Made by a program: the position numbers and the translations under genes | Part shown: one piece after another, positions 58,430 through 64,000 of the stretch | Layout: every line of letters begins with the position of its first letter | How positions within the stretch are numbered: position 1 is the stretch's first letter | Assembly: GCA_029851415.1 (NCBI GenBank) | Contig: CM056741.1 | Location: 85,016,282-85,080,281, forward strand | Direction: 5' to 3' | Source: Eretmocerus hayati | Taxonomy: Eukaryota; Arthropoda; Insecta; Hymenoptera; Aphelinidae | DNA length: 64,000 nucleotides | Notes under the pieces: generated by a model | The model's database searches: none | Told to the model about the DNA's origin: nothing | Seen by the model: only the letters and a program-made list of their open reading frames with translations

Positions 58430-59816
58430 GGTAGGAGAGGGAGGCACCAATCAGCCAAACACGGCTGACCAGTAGCTCCCCAACAGCCCTGGGCTGGAAT
58501 ACGCATCGATACGGCCATCCGGACCAGGTAGAGCCTCTCTTCCTCATCCGTTGCCGACAGACATTGGATAAGGGAGAGATCCACCACACTCACCAATCTG
58601 GCCCCGGAACCGCATGAGCACTACTTCAGGACCGGCGGGGTCTCACGCTCTAGATCGAGCGGCTCTCATCTTGGGACCCGCAGTTTTTGTCCCTCCTTCT
58701 CCGATCTTCTCCCTGCTCTTCATTCTTCTTTCTTCGTTTTTCCCTCTTCTTTCTCCCTCCTTCAGCGCATCATGTTCTTCCTGGAACAATTCAAACCTCT
58801 CCTATTTGAGTCGACAGACTCACTGTAATTCGCCTGCTTCAAGGCGGGTCATTTCCTCCTCTTCCTCCTCCTTTCGAATCATCACTAGCTTGATATAGCC
58901 AGTAACTCTATCTCATGTCTTCTGGCTGCGGAGCAAGTACGGGGCGAGGATTGGGTGTGAGTTGAGCACCCAGCCATTCATCCAACTCAGCGCGCTCTCT
59001 TCGGGTGTTGTTGCACTCGAACACAGCGTATTCAGCGCCGACCCAGTTGTCTCCGCATGACTGGCATACTGAGGACGTCCTACCCTTGAACCGGGTTCGA
59101 TAGGCGACGGAGCAACCGTGATCGCTCAGGTCATGCATTGTCCAATAATCTATCTCTTCATAGGTGCATTCCGCCTACTTAGCGACGTTGCGGATTCTCC
59201 GGTGCGTCTATCTGCCATCTGCGAATGGCGAGTCACATTCAGTTTGCAGTTATTCGAGGGTGATTTCCTTCTTGTTGTATAGGATGATTTTCTTCATCGT
59301 TGGGGTGAGCACTTGTTCAGCTCCGATCACTATTCGGCGGTCCCAGATCCTCACTCGCTCCGAAAAGATCAAGTGAATGGGTGATGTCCCCGTCAAGACG
59401 CAAACTGCATCTCCTGATACGGCGCGGTAGGCACAAATGCTCCTCAGGGCCACTCTCCGGTGGATAGGCCCCATCCTTACATCAATATCGGCCTTTTCTA
59501 TCCTTTTCCCCCACACGGGTGTACCGTACAGCATGATGGAAGCGCTTTGGGTGTTGAGCAGTGAACACCACTTTTGTTTCGGTCCTTCGATGTTCGGCAT
59601 CAGTCACTGGAGCACGACTCCAACCTTGCTTGCCTTCTGCGCGGCTTCCTGGATGTGTGTCTTGAATGACCACTCATAGTCTAGCCACATGCCGAGGTGT
59701 TTCAACTCTGCTCTACGGGGAATCTCCTGCCGGTTGATGAAAAACCGGGGCAAGTCAATTTTTCGAGAGACAGTTTTACTCGCGCTTGAAGTTATCAACT
59801 GCCATATACCAAGCAC
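58430..59816 (-). pseudogene. R1-like LINE 3' fragment
   Basis: Only the C-terminal part remains. From 59816 down: LKHLGMWLDYEWSFKTHIQE near 59690, then MPNIEGPKQKW near 59590, SIMLYGTPVWGK near 59540, and a C-terminal zinc segment CQSCGDNWVGAEYA near 59070. The first and last blocks are homologous to the LINE at 47640-50751, and the 3' sequence near 58600 (CCCCGGAACCGC..GAGCA) matches that near 47767. The element is 5'-truncated at 59816 and broken by shifts. Confidence 0.75.
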
Positions 59817-61232
59817 TGGCTGAAGACCACAACAGTCACTCGGTCAATTCTTTTCGCAGATGTTCAGAGTTTTCGTCCTGAAATCTATGCTCCTCCAGTA
59901 TATAGCCTCTGAAAATTTGAAGGGACTATTGAAGGGATCAGTTCTAAGCCTTCCTGGCTATATTGATTGGAATTTTGGGCTCGATGCCTGTGTGATGCAA
60001 GATCTGACTGAAGTTACTTAGATATGGGCCAATCTCACAAACTATGCGATTTGGCCGAACAGGCCAGTTTCCACATTGAGAAGAAAACACTCGCGTCCTT
60101 TCCACCACTCCCACTGGGTCATTCTGAAGATCTACTCATATTCGACGGTTCTGCCTCATTCAGAAGTCTATTACTTGCTTCAGCAAGGTACTGGAAGACG
60201 CTTCTACATGACAAAATCGCAATTTTCGACCGAACAGGGGCATAATTCGCTCATGCCTTAGCTCGTGGGATGCAGGGCGGTTCACCGATCGGTCTGAAAA
60301 TTGGATATGTGATAGATTATGATGTAAAAAGGCGTATAATTTTCGCCCGAGGCTGTGCCTATCGATGCGTTAGAGTGCGATGATTCGTTGGAGCGAACTT
60401 CGATTATTCATTTTTTCCTGTATTGCTCTTCTAATGGATGCAGCACTCGGGGCGGTGAATATTTCGCATCTGTAGAAGTGACATCTTGTTCTACTCCCAA
60501 AAACCGACAAATCTAGCCCAAGAACGATAGTGTACTCGATTCTGCATGACGATGCGGCTTAAAATGAGAAAAGTTATTCTTGCGTAAATCAAGTCAAAAA
60601 ATCGTTTTTCGTGCAGCACACGAAAATTTCCATTCCGTTGAGATTGAAACCAAGTGTAAACCAATTTCCATACCTCAGAGAATGGCTGTAAGAATCGCCC
60701 CTACTACAGACTCATCTTGGTCGTGATGCAAGGCTTGTGAGAATTGACAAATGACGAACATGGGCGTTTTGGCTGCTGAGGCACATCTTCATTTTGTACC
60801 ACAGACCTCTAAAAGACATCGTAAACTATTAAACTTATCTCATTCTTCCTTTTCCAACACCGAGGGCGCTATGTATTCACATACACATGTGCCAATTAGA
60901 ACAACGGAAATATGAGGCTCCCATTCAAATACATAGGAAAATCTCCTATTTCCTCACAAATCCGCGGTGGAGCTCCAAAGTAATATACGCAAGTGTTTCA
61001 TCATTCATTGAGAATTACTTGGTCCAAAGAAAAGTCCATGGGAGGTGTGCTGCCATTCTGAAATCCTCGAAATTTCAAAGTCGAAATCGCACAGTTCCTG
61101 AGATTTGCCCATATAGTCGTGGATATTTTGTTCAGAGTGTGCAAAGGTACCGCCAATTTATTTGAAGTCACCTAGCTCGAGACTAATTTTTTGAATGACC
61201 GGGATCACAGTGTACGATGTGATATATCTATA
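59817..61232. other. No confident gene
   Basis: AT-rich sequence with short frames. A + frame around 60130-60260 reads plausibly as protein but shows no domain I know, and stops surround it. Nothing repeated was noticed. Confidence 0.45.
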
Positions 61233-62056
61233 CAGTACCCACCAAAAAGAATGGAACACGAGTCCCTTTACTAAAACAGCGATTACTCGGACGTCCTTGG
61301 GTCTACGGCAATTTTACGGAAAGGATTTGAAAGATGAGGGAAGAAGCTATCAATTCATGTCTCCCAAAAATTTTTTCAACCCAAAACTCATGTTTTTTAT
61401 TGGCTCCGAAAAGTGGAAAATTTTCTATTCCTATCAATCATCGATCATTTATCGGAAAATTACGATAGCATAAAAATCCTTGCAGGATCTTGTAGCTCTT
61501 TTTAAGACCTTCGAAATCAATACTTCATCCATTACTCTACGATCTTTTGCACCCGAGTTACGAGCGATCAAAAGAGACCAAATTCACACGCGTTGAGAGT
61601 AGCGGAGATACAAAAAATGCATAGTCCACGATTTCGACGTAAAATCTCCTAAAAATCATAAAATATGAATCGGTTGTGTTTTAGAACGCACTCCAAATGA
61701 CCTCAGACAGTTTGAAGAAGAAAAAGCTCATACCTCTAGATCACCAGTACCCTCGACCCGCACCAACTTCTCTTTGCTAGATTACACGTGACTCGGGTGA
61801 AAAAAATCGTAGAAGAATGTATGGAACGCCGATTTTGAAGGTCTTGAAAAGAGCTACAAGATGGTGCAAGGATTTTTGCGCTATCATGATTTCCCGATGA
61901 ATGATCGATGATTGATCGGAATGGGGAATTTCTCAGATTGCGGAGCCGATTGATAACGTGAAGTTTGCGGCAAAAAATTTTTCAAAGGACATGAATCAAT
62001 ACATCATTTCCTCATATTTCGTATGCTCTTTTCAGAATTGCCGTAGACCTAAGGAC
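61231..62056. mobile_element. Tc1/mariner-like foldback element, cut by a LINE
   Basis: Starts TA then CAGTACCCACC..AAAGAATGG at 61233, typical of Tc1-like termini with TA duplication. The left arm (to about 61540) pairs with 61780-62056; for example TTGGGTCTACGGCAATT at 61298 pairs with the complement near 62042, and CAAAGGTCTTGAAA-type segments pair near the centre. The right arm is interrupted at 62056, about 60 bp from its expected end, by the LINE tail. The missing end should lie beyond the window. No transposase was seen. Confidence 0.7.
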
Positions 62057-62349
62057 GTGAATGAATGAATGAATATTTATTTCCAGACAAAGGACTCGTC
62101 GGTCCTACATAGTCCATACATATACAACAATTTTACATAAATACAGTTATTATCCTACTTTACGCCTCGGTCAGACCGAGGTGTGCTGGCAAACGGCGTG
62201 AAATTAAATCTAAGTATAAAAATAGTAAATAAAGTAAAAATTAACAGACCCAAGCAACATGTGGCGCTGATAATACTGAAATAGCACGTCGAGAAGTTAA
62301 AAGGCTCCACATGAAATCACAAAGTTCATAGAGAGCATATCTACTCTCA

Positions 62350-62400
62350 TTCTCACATAGGTACAAATACATCATACTCACATAGGTACAAATACATCAT
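62350..62400. repeat. Tandem duplication at the LINE stop codon
   Basis: CTCACATAGGTACAAATACA occurs twice, at about 62352 and 62377, directly 3' of (and touching) the stop codon of the RT frame. Confidence 0.9.
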
Positions 62401-64000
62401 ACAGTTGATGACAGATCTCTCGCCACGAGTTTTTTAAAATACGGACTTTTCAAACAAGCTCGGGTACATTCAGGAAGCTCATTCCATATACGAGGGCCTG
62501 CAATTTGAAAGGAGTTGCGGTAGGTTTCAGTACGGGCAAAATTGACTATCAAGTCGAGACTAGAGCATCTTTTGGATCCCTTCTGACTCTGAGGACGGAA
62601 ATTGAGTTTTTCGGCTAGATATTGTGGTTCTTTGGTACTGAGAATACACGCAATGAGACCGAGCGTCAGATACTTGATTCGTTGCGTGTACGGAAGGATT
62701 TCCAACTCCCGATAGGTTGGAGTGATGTGGTCATATCTGCCGATTCCGGTTGCAAAGCGAAGTGCAGCATTCATACAACGAGACATTTTGACTCGCAGTT
62801 CGGTCGATAAACCAATGAACAGCCCGGCACAGTAATCTACGTAAGGGAAGACCAAGGACTTGACCAGTACAAGCTTCGTGTCTTTTGGGATGTAATCGCT
62901 AGATTTCCTTAATTTCGACAGAGCCGCAAATGTTTTCCTCGCGGTGGCCTTACACTGATCTTCCATAGAGAGAGTTCCATCTAAAGTAATACCCAAGATT
63001 TTGACAGTGTCGCTATAATCTATACTCTGACCATCGATGACCGGGTTGGGTGGAGGAGAGCTACGCAAGCGCTTGATAAAGCTGCTAGTACCGAACCATA
63101 GAGCTTTTGTTTTCTTTGCGTTCACTTTCTGGCCATTGCACAATGAATACTTTGATAATCTTTCTAAATCAGAGTTAACCCTTCTAACAATTTCCTTGAC
63201 ATCTTTGAAAGAGCCCGAGTAGTACAATGTTGCATCATCCGCGTAGAAATGGTAACGACAATATTTCAACACTGTTGAGATATCGCTGATGCTAAAAGAG
63301 AAAAAAGGGGGACCGGCAATACTCCCTTGGGGAATACCTGAGTTTCTGACAAGAGGGGAGGAAGACTCTCCTGAAGGTGACATAACTACCTGGATTCGGT
63401 CACTCAAAAATGATCTGATCCACTCACACGCTGAATCAGAGAACCCCAGATTACGCATCTTTTCTACAAACAGATTAATGTTGACTAAATCAAATGCTTG
63501 CGTATAGTCGATCGCAATCATGAGAGTAACCTCCTCCTTGTCAATAGCTTCGCGAATATCACCCGTCATCTTTAAAAGAGCTGTGTGTGTGCTATGACGC
63601 TTCTTGAAACCTGACTGTAGAGGATCTTGCAGACCTTTAGATTCCATATATTCTCCAATTTGTTTTAACGCGGTGGATTCAAGTACTTTAGCCACAGCAC
63701 ATAAAACGTTTATTTGCCTGAGGTCGTTCAAAGCTTGTGGATTGTTACACTTAGGTATTGGTCGGATAATCGCGCTTTTCCAGAATCGAGGAAACACACC
63801 CGATTGCAAGGAGGTGTCAAATATATTCATTAGAATGGGCAAGATTGTAGGAAGGCATTCTTTGATAAAACGTATAGGAATTTTATCAATTCCTTGAGCA
63901 CTCGTACGAATAGAAAAGATAGCATCTATTATTTCTTTTGCCTCGACAAATTTAAAATAGAATCGATCATCTGGAGGGATTCTTACTGTGGGTCTCATGT
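62397..64000 (-). CDS. LINE reverse transcriptase (open, partial at 5' side)
   Basis: A single open frame of at least 533 codons, ending at TGA (62397-62399). It reads through a canonical non-LTR RT: AQGIDKIPIRFIKE near 63895, QSGFKKRHSTHTALLK near 63600, MIAIDYTQAFDLVNI near 63500 (first catalytic Asp), NSGIPQGSIAGPPF near 63320, FYADDATLYYSG near 63240 (YADD intact), and a C-terminal thumb-like part. The enzyme would copy the element RNA at a nicked target. No stop or frameshift is seen, unlike every other retroelement here, so this is the youngest LINE in the window. The true start and endonuclease lie outside. Confidence 0.9.
   Translation of the reverse strand, partial: MRPTVRIPPDDRFYFKFVEAKEIIDAIFSIRTSAQGIDKIPIRFIKECLPTILPILMNIFDTSLQSGVFPRFWKSAIIRPIPKCNNPQALNDLRQINVLCAVAKVLESTALKQIGEYMESKGLQDPLQSGFKKRHSTHTALLKMTGDIREAIDKEEVTLMIAIDYTQAFDLVNINLFVEKMRNLGFSDSACEWIRSFLSDRIQVVMSPSGESSSPLVRNSGIPQGSIAGPPFFSFSISDISTVLKYCRYHFYADDATLYYSGSFKDVKEIVRRVNSDLERLSKYSLCNGQKVNAKKTKALWFGTSSFIKRLRSSPPPNPVIDGQSIDYSDTVKILGITLDGTLSMEDQCKATARKTFAALSKLRKSSDYIPKDTKLVLVKSLVFPYVDYCAGLFIGLSTELRVKMSRCMNAALRFATGIGRYDHITPTYRELEILPYTQRIKYLTLGLIACILSTKEPQYLAEKLNFRPQSQKGSKRCSSLDLIVNFARTETYRNSFQIAGPRIWNELPECTRACLKSPYFKKLVARDLSSTV

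Larger units (their letters stand above)
62057..64000 (-). mobile_element. Jockey/CR1-group LINE, 3' part (continues off the window)
   Basis: The 3' end is marked by a short (GAAT)n run at 62060-62074 (ATTC repeats on the minus strand) with AATAAA just inside. The 3' UTR runs to 62396. The 5' part lies beyond 64000. The element is inserted in the right arm of the Tc1-like foldback. Confidence 0.8.

Noticed and set aside
1..64000. CRISPR arrays, rRNA, tRNA genes or prokaryotic operons
   Set aside because: None seen; repeats are eukaryotic satellites and transposon ends.

Overview
This window looks like an intergenic or heterochromatic stretch of an arthropod genome, most likely an insect. The evidence is its mobile-element content: BEL/Pao LTR retrotransposon fragments, R1-like and Jockey/CR1-like LINEs, a CACTA-like element with a tnp2-type transposase, and pogo/Tc1, piggyBac-like and hAT-like DNA elements. 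There are also AT-rich spliced exons, microsatellites and no bacterial-style operons. A hymenopteran is my guess, but nothing seen here proves it. No complete, recognisable host gene is present. Almost every protein-like segment is a decayed transposon gene with stops or frameshifts.

Layout. 1-12.1 kb is a nest: a + strand BEL-type gag relic (6353-7505) is split upstream by a 4.2-kb element with 360-bp inverted ends and an 8-bp target duplication (2065-6328). It is followed by a large foldback element (7545-12145), itself split by a second foldback (7696-10222). 12.8-17.5 kb holds two hairpin elements and copy A of a 1.74-kb duplicated segment. 17.5-20.6 kb is the least transposon-like part. 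It carries a candidate three-exon minus-strand gene with a TATA box, an initiator and a cluster of GATA sites, built from tandemly duplicated exon-intron units. 21.5-23.8 kb (minus) is the RT/RNase H/integrase half of a BEL element, and 35.8-38.1 kb (minus) is a gag-protease half.

Between the BEL halves lie a G-poor 2-kb tract and two kinds of tandem array. One array is interrupted by a 2.47-kb insert bounded by identical 220-bp direct repeats; the insert contains copy B of the 1.74-kb segment. Then come a 2-kb GC-rich 12-bp minisatellite and a pogo-like MITE. 38.3-47.5 kb is a CACTA-like element carrying a broken tnp2-type transposase and, downstream on the same strand, a spliced and broken second gene with DUF4806-like exons. 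A foldback and a piggyBac-like MITE sit inside it. 47.6-50.75 kb and 58.4-59.8 kb (both minus) are 5'-truncated R1-like LINEs. 52.16-53.0 kb is a second piggyBac-like element. 55.9-56.4 kb (+) is a LINE endonuclease fragment abutting a 2-kb CACTG-ended DNA transposon (56409-58399) with a broken transposase. The right edge is a Tc1-like foldback cut by a Jockey/CR1-like LINE (minus) whose reverse-transcriptase ORF is still open.

The genes do not form a shared pathway. The window is an archive of nested insertions whose order can be read. The most promising new items are the GATA/TATA-driven orphan gene near 19-20.4 kb, the CACTA-like element with a DUF4806-like second gene, and the 220-bp-bounded templated insertion. 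All calls come from reading the sequence alone.
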